Below are positions 57,607 through 64,000 of a DNA stretch of 64,000 nt, piece after piece; positions within the stretch are counted from its first letter, which is position 1; each line of letters starts with the position of its first letter. The DNA is taken from NCBI GenBank assembly GCA_019113175.1, contig DXHY01000044.1, positions 1 through 64,000 on the forward strand, read 5' to 3'. The notes below the pieces were generated by a model. That model did not search any database, was not told where the DNA came from, and worked only from the letters and a program-made list of their open reading frames with translations. The stretch comes from Candidatus Eisenbergiella stercoravium. GTDB taxonomy: Bacteria > Bacillota > Clostridia > Lachnospirales > Lachnospiraceae. Position numbers and translations under genes: made by a program.

Positions 57607-57846
57607 ATGTATCAGATCAGCGGAAAAATCGGAAATCGGACATCGGAAACAGCAGGGCCTGACGCATCGTTCTACAGAACCGCGGCGGTCTGTCTTGCCG
57701 TTTACCTCATTCTTGCCCTCGCCGGAGTGTGCGCCGTTGCCGCCGAGCGGATGGGCTGGGAAACCCCTCCGGGAGAGTATTATGAGATGGAAACGGACAT
57801 GACCGAGTTTGAAGGGCCGCTGGAGGAAATCGGCCTGATCAGATGA
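57607..57846 (+). CDS. Small single-pass membrane protein
   Basis: A 79-residue protein with one hydrophobic helix (AAVCLAVYLILALAGVCAVA, about 26-45) and an acidic C-terminal tail (ETPPGEYYEMETDMTEFEG). GGGAG lies seven bases before ATG 57607. No family is recognised and coding status rests on length, ribosome-binding site and helix. The region 57360-57606 otherwise shows nothing. Confidence 0.5.
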   Translation: MYQISGKIGNRTSETAGPDASFYRTAAVCLAVYLILALAGVCAVAAERMGWETPPGEYYEMETDMTEFEGPLEEIGLIR

Positions 57847-57868
57847 GATTCGGCCGGTTTCCCTGCCG

Positions 57869-58603
57869 TCAGAAAGTCATCCTGCCGGAAAGGACGGCTG
57901 TACCGTCCGGCTTTACGCCGGCTGCCAGCCAGGAATTGCCGTCCTCCTTCCGGTACATCCGGATTTCATCGTGATAAAAGCTCTGGGCCAGAAAATGCAG
58001 CTCGATTTCCTTCAGGCTGTTCTGCGCGTAAAATTCCGGAGAAAACACATTTTCCATCAGATTGACATATCTCAGGTTCGCCATGTGGCGGCTTTTATCC
58101 AGATCGGAATACTGTACCGTATGGGAAAAGACATATTCCATTTCAGACGGCTCCGGTTTGATTCTGGAAAAGGGCTCCAGGTCAATTTTCTCTCCGGAGA
58201 CTGCGTTCTCCGGCATTTCAATATCGGACAGACGTCCGATTTTCTGTTCCTTCAGATGAAAGACGAAGCTTTCCAGCCTTCCCAGAGCGCAGACCTCCTG
58301 CCCGGCAGAAATTCTCAGATCCTGCCAGATTCTCATTTTATCCTGTTTCTCGATCCAGGTTTCCAGATGAAGCGGCCCGGAATAATCCACCCTTTTGAAA
58401 ACCCGCATTTTATATTTGGTATAGATCCACGCGGCCCCGTAATTTTCCGGAAGAGAATCGTTCCCCTTTCCCATATGGTAGAGATGCTCGGTTGACATAT
58501 CCTGAAAATAATACAGATAGGCGCGCATGCCTATAAGACCCTCCGCGTCCGAATCGCGGAACATGGGTGAATAATCCTTTTCAAATCTTAACAGCTGTTC
58601 CAT
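57869..58603 (-). CDS. Acyl-ACP thioesterase (FatA/FatB-like)
   Basis: A 244-residue double-hotdog thioesterase releasing fatty acids from acyl carrier protein. FRDSDAEGLIGMRAYLYYFQ is the N-terminal hotdog, and SHTVQYSDLDKSRHMANLRYV carries the C-terminal hotdog with the His/Asn region of the active site (HMANLRY). Length and layout match PF01643 bacterial members. GGAGAAAAA supports the start at 58603; the longer frame to 58714 runs into the spacer. Confidence 0.87.
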   Translation of the reverse strand: MEQLLRFEKDYSPMFRDSDAEGLIGMRAYLYYFQDMSTEHLYHMGKGNDSLPENYGAAWIYTKYKMRVFKRVDYSGPLHLETWIEKQDKMRIWQDLRISAGQEVCALGRLESFVFHLKEQKIGRLSDIEMPENAVSGEKIDLEPFSRIKPEPSEMEYVFSHTVQYSDLDKSRHMANLRYVNLMENVFSPEFYAQNSLKEIELHFLAQSFYHDEIRMYRKEDGNSWLAAGVKPDGTAVLSGRMTF

Positions 58604-58812
58604 TTTTTCTCCTTCCGCCGCTGATAAGCGGCATTGAAAGCATGAAAGAACGACGCGGGCCGTTCCCCGGACTCTAAATAAAAAGAATATATCACGGTAC
58701 GATTTCGCCGTCAACGCTTCCCGTATCCTGCCGTCTGAGGTAAAATAGGTTGTTGCTGCTGTTTGTCAGAAAGCCGATGACAGCAGAGGAGGAACGCTTC
58801 CTCCCTGCAGTT

Positions 58813-58852
58813 GTAAGAAAACCGTAAGAATTTGATGCGCCGATCTGTAAGA
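58813..58852 (+). promoter_or_regulatory. Three GTAAGA direct repeats before the response regulator
   Basis: GTAAGA at 58813, 58824 and 58847 are 11 and 23 bp apart, i.e. one and about two helical turns. OmpR/PhoB-type regulators bind such phased direct repeats, so autoregulation is plausible. The 333-bp divergent spacer 58604-58936 otherwise carries no gene or recognised structure. Confidence 0.5.
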
Positions 58853-58936
58853 GAAGGGGAGTAAGCTGTACCCGTAAAGCGGAAAACTGGAGAGAAAAGC
58901 GGCTTGTGTGGAAAATAAGCCTGAAAAGAGGATGAT

Positions 58937-59635
58937 ATGAACGAATGTGTGCTTGTCGTGGATGACGACAGAGAGATTGTGAAGGCGATCGCCATTTTGC
59001 TGGAAAAGGAGGGATATCAGGTATGCAGGGCGTATGACGGGCTGCAGGCGCTGGATATTTTGATGAGCCGCGAGGTGCATCTGATCCTGATGGATATCAT
59101 GATGCCGAAGCTGGACGGGCTTTCCGCACTGATGAAAATCAGGGAACAGAAGAACCTTCCCGTGATTGTTCTCAGCGCCAAGGGAGAGGAAACGGATAAG
59201 ATCCTCGGCCTGTCCATGGGAGCGGACGACTATATTGCCAAGCCCTATCTGCCTCAGGAACTGGTGGCGCGGGTCAGAAGTCATCTGCGCAGGTATATGA
59301 GCCTGGGAAGCATTCACGAGCAGGCGCGGGAAGGCAGGCTGGAAAACGGAAGGCTGTCCTACAGCAGGCAGGAAAAGACTCTGTATGTGGATGGTGAGCC
59401 GGTGAAGCTGACGGCCACGGAAACAAAAATCATGGAGCTGTTCATGGAAAATCCGGGCCGGGTCTTTCCCGCAGAAGAGATTTACAGCCGCGTCTGGGGA
59501 GAGGAGGCCTTTTCTCCGGAAAATACGGTGATGGTGCACATTCGTCGCATCCGGGAAAAAATTGAGATCAACTCCAGGGAACCAGAATATATAAAGGTGG
59601 TGTGGGGAATTGGATACAAAATGGAAAAGAAGTAA
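58937..59635 (+). CDS. OmpR/PhoB family response regulator
   Basis: A 232-residue DNA-binding regulator. The receiver has the acidic pocket VVDDDRE, phospho-acceptor Asp53 in LILMDIMMP, Ser/Thr in VLSAK and Lys in IAKPY. The winged-helix output domain (about 132-230) ends VWGIGYKMEKK. AAGAGGATG precedes ATG 58937. It overlaps the kinase gene by 26 bp, so the pair is translationally coupled. Signal unknown. Confidence 0.92.
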   Translation: MNECVLVVDDDREIVKAIAILLEKEGYQVCRAYDGLQALDILMSREVHLILMDIMMPKLDGLSALMKIREQKNLPVIVLSAKGEETDKILGLSMGADDYIAKPYLPQELVARVRSHLRRYMSLGSIHEQAREGRLENGRLSYSRQEKTLYVDGEPVKLTATETKIMELFMENPGRVFPAEEIYSRVWGEEAFSPENTVMVHIRRIREKIEINSREPEYIKVVWGIGYKMEKK

Positions 59636-61838
59636 AAAAGTAATAAGCATGCTTTGCTGGGCGCTGGGCGTTTCCACTCTGGCTGTCTGCGCGGCAGCAA
59701 ATCCGGTGCGGGTCTGCGGCGGGCTGCAGGAAGCCGCTGCGGCTGCGGATCCGGAAGGCTCCTATGAACAGAGCGCGTGGTTTCGCGGCGAGGTGGAGGA
59801 GATGCTGGACGGCCTGATCCGGATCGGCGCGGGGCAGCCCGTCCTGTATTCGGGAGCGGCCGTGGAAACGACTGTGATGCTGGAAGATGCGGCACAGGAG
59901 ACGTCCTCTGCGGAGGAAGGAGCCGCATCTTCGGAAGAAATCCTGACGGAAACTTTCGGCGGGTGGACTTCGGTCGTGTCGGCAACGGTGATAGCCGGAG
60001 ATGGAACAGCGGAAGAATCAGAGCGGGAATGGACCCCGGAGGAAATCAAACGGTTGGCGGAGCTGTTTCTGGAGCAGCACCGGTCCGACAAAAATATCCT
60101 GTTTGAACTGAAGCAGGACGGAGAGGTTCTGTATGATAATCTGGACGGACAGGTGATTGGAGGATCCGGAAACGAGCTGCCCCCGCAGTATGATTTCCTG
60201 TTGAAATTCGATGGGGAAAAGGCCGTCATCCTGATGGACGGCGTGGAGCAGGACGTTTACGGGGACGGAGTTTATACCGCCGACGGAGCTCATTGGAGAA
60301 TACCGGGCTATGAAAATTACCGGCTCCCGGATGACTGGAAGAAGAGCGAGATCACCCTGGCGGTCCGTGCGGTACCCGTACAGTATATACAAGAAGATGG
60401 AACATACAGTGGCACACTCTATTATATCTGGCAGAATTTCCAGTGGAACAGGGGCTATATCCTTGGATACTGCGCAGCGCTGGCCGCGGCGGTGCTCTGT
60501 CTGATACCGGCCTTTGTGTGGAGAAAAAGCAGAAGAGAGGCACGGACGGCCATTGGCGCCTTTCTGGGAAAGGTGCCAGGAGAACTGCGCCTTGCCGCTT
60601 TGGGCTGCCTCATCTGGCTGGAGGCTCTGTACTGGAGAAGCGGAGGCGGGGATGGAATCGGAGACGCTGTCTTTGTTCTGGCTGCACTCTGGGCGCTCTG
60701 GCTGGCTGTAACGGACGTGCGCTTTGGCAGAAAACTGTTTGAGAGCAGCTTCCTTTGCCGGCTGATCCGGTTCCTTCAGGTAAAAGAAGGGGGACCTGGC
60801 ATCGGGGAGAGGATGGAGCGGCAGCTTAACAGGCCGTTTCTTCTTTCTCTGGCGGTACCTGTGCTGCTTTTGGGTATCATCTGTTGCCTGAGGGACAGAG
60901 AGCAGTGGGCGGTTCTTTTCATGATTCTTCTTGCCGTGGACGCCGCAGCCCTGATCGGAATCCTCTTTTTCTCCGCCAAAAGCCAGAAAAGGATGGCGGC
61001 AAATCTCAGGGCGGCAGACGACTGCATCCGACAGATCTGCGGAGGCGGCCAGCCCGATGCGGACAGCCAGCCAGCCGATCCGGAGCTTGCCGACCTGGTG
61101 CAGAGAGTGGCGGAGCTTTCAGACGGACTGGAAACGGCGGTGGAGGAACGGCTGAAAAGTGAGCGGATGAAGGTGGAGCTGGTCACCAATGTGTCCCATG
61201 ACATCAAAACGCCCCTCACCTCCATCATCAGCTATGTGGATCTCTTGAAGCAGGCGGAGAATCTTCCGGAGGAGCTTAGGGATTATGTGAAAGTCCTGTC
61301 CGCAAAATCGGAGCGCCTTCGGGAAATCGTCCAGGACGTGTTTGAAATCAGCAGGGCGGCTTCCGGGCAGCTTCCGCTGAAAATGGAACGGCTGGATCTG
61401 GGAAAGCTTCTGCGCCAGACGCTGGCGGACCGGAAGGATACCATAGAAGAGACCAGCTTTCAGCTGCGGGTCAATCTTCCGGAGGAGGAAGTCATGGTCC
61501 TTGCGGACGGCCAGCGGATGTACCGGGTATTTGCCAATCTGATCGAGAACGCGCTGAAATATTCCCTGGAGGGCTCCCGGATTTTCCTGATTCTGAAAAA
61601 AGAAGATGGAAAGGTGGAGGTGAGAATCCAGAATACCTCGAAGGAAGAGCTGAAGGAGGGAAAGGATTTCACGGAACGGTTTGTGCGCGGAGATGAAAGC
61701 CGGACGGACGGCGGCAGCGGACTTGGCCTCTCCATTGCAAAAAGCTTTACGGAAGCCTGTGGTGGAGATTTCCGCGTGGAGACGGCTGGCGACAGCTTTA
61801 CGGTGATCGTTGCGTTTCCGGAGGATGGGGAGAGATAG
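59610..61838 (+). CDS. Sensor histidine kinase with large extracytoplasmic domain
   Basis: A 742-residue membrane kinase. TM1 (about 12-30) is followed by about 250 extracellular residues and then five hydrophobic segments (about 283-305, 325-342, 347-368, 405-423, 430-452), giving six in all. HisKA has His530 in NVSHDIKTPLTSIISYVDLL, and HATPase_c has NLIENALKYS and GSGLGLSIAK (N and G boxes). The partner regulator lies just upstream. TTG 59610 is used because no better start precedes TM1; ATG 59649 would truncate it. Multi-TM kinases of this kind often sense envelope stress or peptides. Confidence 0.88.
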   Translation: MDTKWKRSKKVISMLCWALGVSTLAVCAAANPVRVCGGLQEAAAAADPEGSYEQSAWFRGEVEEMLDGLIRIGAGQPVLYSGAAVETTVMLEDAAQETSSAEEGAASSEEILTETFGGWTSVVSATVIAGDGTAEESEREWTPEEIKRLAELFLEQHRSDKNILFELKQDGEVLYDNLDGQVIGGSGNELPPQYDFLLKFDGEKAVILMDGVEQDVYGDGVYTADGAHWRIPGYENYRLPDDWKKSEITLAVRAVPVQYIQEDGTYSGTLYYIWQNFQWNRGYILGYCAALAAAVLCLIPAFVWRKSRREARTAIGAFLGKVPGELRLAALGCLIWLEALYWRSGGGDGIGDAVFVLAALWALWLAVTDVRFGRKLFESSFLCRLIRFLQVKEGGPGIGERMERQLNRPFLLSLAVPVLLLGIICCLRDREQWAVLFMILLAVDAAALIGILFFSAKSQKRMAANLRAADDCIRQICGGGQPDADSQPADPELADLVQRVAELSDGLETAVEERLKSERMKVELVTNVSHDIKTPLTSIISYVDLLKQAENLPEELRDYVKVLSAKSERLREIVQDVFEISRAASGQLPLKMERLDLGKLLRQTLADRKDTIEETSFQLRVNLPEEEVMVLADGQRMYRVFANLIENALKYSLEGSRIFLILKKEDGKVEVRIQNTSKEELKEGKDFTERFVRGDESRTDGGSGLGLSIAKSFTEACGGDFRVETAGDSFTVIVAFPEDGER

Positions 61839-61889
61839 GCCGGAGGGACAGGATTTTTCAGAGGGACGGTTTTCTTCCATGCCTGTTTC

Positions 61890-61898
61890 TGGTACAAT
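61890..61898 (+). promoter_or_regulatory. Extended -10 before the acyltransferase-domain gene
   Basis: TGGTACAAT (61890-61898) lies 51 bp before the start at 61950. No clear -35. Confidence 0.4.
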
Positions 61899-61949
61899 GA
61901 AACCGGCTGAGGGAACGGGTGAACAGAGAAAACGGAAGGAGGGGCTGAA

Positions 61950-62759
61950 ATGACGGCTGAGACTTTTATGGAAAAGATCGGGCTTTCCGAAAGCGCGCAG
62001 AAGGAGATCGGCAGATGGAATCCCGGACAGGCGGAACGGGAAGACTGGGAAAGGCTGTACCGGACGGATGAGGAAAGCTTCTGGCAGAAACTGCGGATGG
62101 AAGAGCAGCCACGGAGGCTGGCTCTTGTGCTCTTCGTGACGTTTGCCATATCGGCCCATGAGGAATACCGGAAAAAAGGAATAGCGGATCAGATTTACTT
62201 CGATACCTTCCGGGACATTGCCATCTGGAACAGGGAGTGTAAAAGGAAATATGGTGAAGAAGGGCTGGCAGAGGTGGAGTGGATCAGCAGATCGGTGAAG
62301 CTTCAGCTGTTCCGGCTCGGCAGGCTTCAGTTTGAACCGGGAACGCTGGAAAAGGAGCTTTTTAGAAATGGAGAGGCGCTGCCTGTTGGCACGCCCGTGC
62401 TCTATGTGCATATTCCTGCGGAAGAACCCCTGTCAGAAGAAGCCTGCCGGGATTCCTTCCGCAGGGCGGCGGAATTCTGGAAAAACACGAAGAGAATCTA
62501 TGTATGTGAATCCTGGCTCCTTTCACCCCATCTGAAGGATATTCTGAAGGAAGACAGCAATATCCTCCGTTTTCAGGAGATGTTTGAGCTGGCCGGAGTG
62601 GATGAGGACAGCCGTCAGGCCGAAGAACGGGTGTTTGGGAAATTTCTGGCCGACAAAAACAAATATCCAGAAAAGACGTCACTGCAGCGCGCCATGAAGG
62701 CATACCTTCTGAATCACAACAGAGTCGGATCGGGAACCGGTGTGCGGCTTGAGGATTAA
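61950..62759 (+). CDS. GNAT-like acyltransferase-domain protein (NAT_N/GNAT_C type)
   Basis: A 269-residue protein with an all-helical N-terminal half (about 1-140) and a C-terminal alpha/beta half. The run LYVHIPAEEPLSEEACRDSF, RIYVCESWLLSPHLKDIL and KTSLQRAMKAYLLNHNRVG matches the two-domain NAT_N (PF18082) / GNAT_C (PF18164) proteins that I recall from Clostridia. Function unknown; no acetyl-CoA P-loop of classical GNAT is obvious. AAGGAGGGG selects ATG 61950. Confidence 0.7.
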   Translation: MTAETFMEKIGLSESAQKEIGRWNPGQAEREDWERLYRTDEESFWQKLRMEEQPRRLALVLFVTFAISAHEEYRKKGIADQIYFDTFRDIAIWNRECKRKYGEEGLAEVEWISRSVKLQLFRLGRLQFEPGTLEKELFRNGEALPVGTPVLYVHIPAEEPLSEEACRDSFRRAAEFWKNTKRIYVCESWLLSPHLKDILKEDSNILRFQEMFELAGVDEDSRQAEERVFGKFLADKNKYPEKTSLQRAMKAYLLNHNRVGSGTGVRLED

Positions 62760-62787
62760 GGGAATTAATAGCATATCATATCTGTGA

Positions 62788-62836
62788 AAAAAATGCCGGA
62801 GCAGCTTTTTGTTTTTCAAAGCTGTTCCGGCATTTT
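62788..62836. terminator. Bidirectional terminator between convergent genes
   Basis: ATGCCGGAGCAGCTTT pairs with AAAGCTGTTCCGGCAT, flanked by A-rich and T-rich ends, so it works for the plus gene at 61950 and the minus gene at 62882. Confidence 0.8.
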
Positions 62837-62881
62837 CGATTCGTTCAGCTGTTCCGGTCTTACAACATAATCCTTCTGACC

Positions 62882-63856
62882 TTACGCCGTAATCACGGTT
62901 CCAGCCTTTCCCTTAATCGCTTCCGCCACGAAATCCAGGGAGGTGATCAACACGCTTCCTTCCGGCACGGCCTCCAGATAGCTGACGGCCGCTTCAATCT
63001 TGGGCAGCATGGTTCCCGCCTCAAACTGCCCGTCCTGAATGTAGGCCTTTGCCTCCGCGACGGTCATGGAATGGATCGGGGATTCCGTTTCCTTCTGGTA
63101 ATCCTTATAAACCTGCTTCACGCTGGTCAGGATGATAAGCTGGTCCGCCTTCAGATCGCATGCCAGCTTTCCGGCGATACAGTCCTTCTCAATGACGGCG
63201 GAGGCTCCCTTCAGAGCGTGCTCCTGGGGAATGACCGGAATGCCGCCTCCTCCGCAGGCGATGACCACCTGATCCGCGTCCGCCAGCGTGCGGATGGAAT
63301 CGATTTCCAGAATGTCGATCGGCTTGGGAGCGGCCACGATTCTGCGAAAGCCTTTTCCGGGCTCTTCCACCACGTAATTTCCCTTTTTCTGCTCCGTCTC
63401 CGCGTCTTCCCTGGACATATACCGGCCGATGATCTTGGTGGGCTCATAGAAAGCCTCGTCGTAGGGATCCACCGTCACCTGCGTCAGAATCGTGCTGACC
63501 GGTTTGGTGATGCCGCGGCTTAACAGCTCCGCACGCAGGGAATTCTGGATATCGTATCCCACATAGCCCTGACTCATGGCGCTGCAGACGCACATGGGAG
63601 CGGGTGTATAATCGATATAAACCCTGCGCAGTTCCGTCATCGCCTTGTGGATCATGCTGACCTGCGGCCCGTTGCTGTGGGTGATGGTGAGCTGATAGCC
63701 GGCCTCCACCAGATCCGCAAGAGCCTTCGCGGTCACACGGACGGCGTCCTTCTGCTCCGTGGTTGTATATCCCAGCGCCTGATGCCCAAGAGAGACGACG
63801 GCCCGTTTCTTTGCAGTTTTTTTCTGCTGGTCTCTGCTTTCCGTATTTGTGCTCAT
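62882..63856 (-). CDS. arcC: Carbamate kinase
   Basis: Makes ATP from carbamoyl phosphate and ADP. SLGHQALGYT is a variant of the family's GGNAL motif, ITHSNGPQVS binds carbamoyl phosphate, and ACGGGGIPVI and KPIDILEIDSI are typical blocks. Length 324 is standard. ATG 63856 with GAGGGA seven bases upstream is favoured over ATG 63862. No arginine deiminase or ornithine carbamoyltransferase lies nearby, so it might belong to another catabolic route (agmatine or purine/allantoin degradation). Confidence 0.9.
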   Translation of the reverse strand: MSTNTESRDQQKKTAKKRAVVSLGHQALGYTTTEQKDAVRVTAKALADLVEAGYQLTITHSNGPQVSMIHKAMTELRRVYIDYTPAPMCVCSAMSQGYVGYDIQNSLRAELLSRGITKPVSTILTQVTVDPYDEAFYEPTKIIGRYMSREDAETEQKKGNYVVEEPGKGFRRIVAAPKPIDILEIDSIRTLADADQVVIACGGGGIPVIPQEHALKGASAVIEKDCIAGKLACDLKADQLIILTSVKQVYKDYQKETESPIHSMTVAEAKAYIQDGQFEAGTMLPKIEAAVSYLEAVPEGSVLITSLDFVAEAIKGKAGTVITA

Positions 63857-63919
63857 ATGCATTCCCTCGCTTTATATTGATTTTAATAGAAGTATGATTT
63901 CGGTTTCCAGGTGTATAGT

Positions 63920-63954
63920 CTTTCTTCTGAAATGTGTAGAAGAAAGCTTTTTTT
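63920..63954 (+). terminator. Plus-strand terminator-like hairpin before repeat R
   Basis: CTTTCTTCT (63920-63928) pairs with AGAAGAAAG (63938-63946), followed by CTTTTTTT. No plus-strand gene ends here within the window, so it may end an antisense transcript or sit in the arcC leader. Confidence 0.5.
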
Positions 63955-64000
63955 ATTCGATAGGAAATTTCATTTCCTATCGAATAAAAACCTCCGGTGG
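63955..64000 (+). repeat. Repeat R, perfect palindrome copy at the window edge
   Basis: ATTCGATAGGAAAT-TTC-ATTTCCTATCGAAT is a perfect 14-bp hairpin, followed by AAAAACCTCCGGTGG identical to the copy at 18741-18755. It starts in a U-tract. The element runs past the window end. Confidence 0.75.

Overview
The window looks like a chromosomal segment of a Lachnospiraceae-type clostridium (Bacillota). The evidence is strong AGGAGG ribosome-binding sites, moderately GC-rich genes between AT-rich spacers, an S-box (SAM-I) leader in front of metK, a non-discriminating archaeal-type AspRS, a RelQ-type alarmone synthetase, SleB-type cell-wall hydrolases, and small families (CD3324, DUF6472) that are mostly seen in Clostridia. 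This assignment is an inference from gene content. No rRNA, tRNA, CRISPR array, insertion sequence or prophage was recognised.

Layout. 0-4.5 kb: accessory genes, namely an uncharacterised protein, an AT-rich membrane protein, a CD3324-type HTH fused to an APH-type kinase, a small-domain methyltransferase, a DUF6472 protein and a GNAT. 4.7-11.9 kb: a tetrapyrrole operon hemA, precorrin-2 dehydrogenase, hemC, cobA-hemD fusion, hemB, hemL, running from glutamyl-tRNA to uroporphyrinogen III and on towards sirohydrochlorin; no protoporphyrin genes are present. Three of its proteins carry hydrophilic low-complexity insertions. 12-20.6 kb: superoxide reductase, CPBP protease, HAD phosphatase, aspS behind a long structured leader, MBL hydrolase, acyltransferase, SDR and a flavin reductase-rubredoxin fusion. 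21-23 kb: sugar nucleotidyltransferase and galE. 23-32 kb: serine hydrolase broken by one in-frame amber codon, MFS exporter, hemolysin III, relQ, a hendecad coiled-coil membrane protein, flavoredoxin and a LysM/G5/M23 peptidase. 32-41 kb: murA, metK, a double XRE protein, DUF89 and dnaE. 41-46 kb: a type I toxin-antitoxin locus and a MarR-controlled heterodimeric ABC exporter. 46-53 kb: pfkA, TrmH-like methylase, proC, two SleB-type hydrolases and GH125. 53-57 kb: carbohydrate esterase, deacetylase, GH2 and an LspA-like protein. 58-64 kb: acyl-ACP thioesterase, OmpR/histidine-kinase pair, GNAT-like acyltransferase and carbamate kinase.

The most distinctive feature is non-coding. Modular hairpin arrays lie directly before the start codons of galE, metK, the DUF89 gene, dnaE and (as one module) proC. 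They share one architecture with different, base-paired stem sequences, and each ends in the Shine-Dalgarno of the next gene. Two further dispersed elements (R and E) begin at terminator U-tracts, and a third array of about 150-bp units repeats a promoter -10 box. A second highlight is a pair of related type I toxin-antitoxin loci. The intact one encodes a 29-residue holin-like toxin, an antisense RNA at its 3' end and a predicted 5'-3' pairing of the toxin mRNA. The other is degenerate.

All calls rest on reading the sequence and on remembered family motifs; no database search was run.
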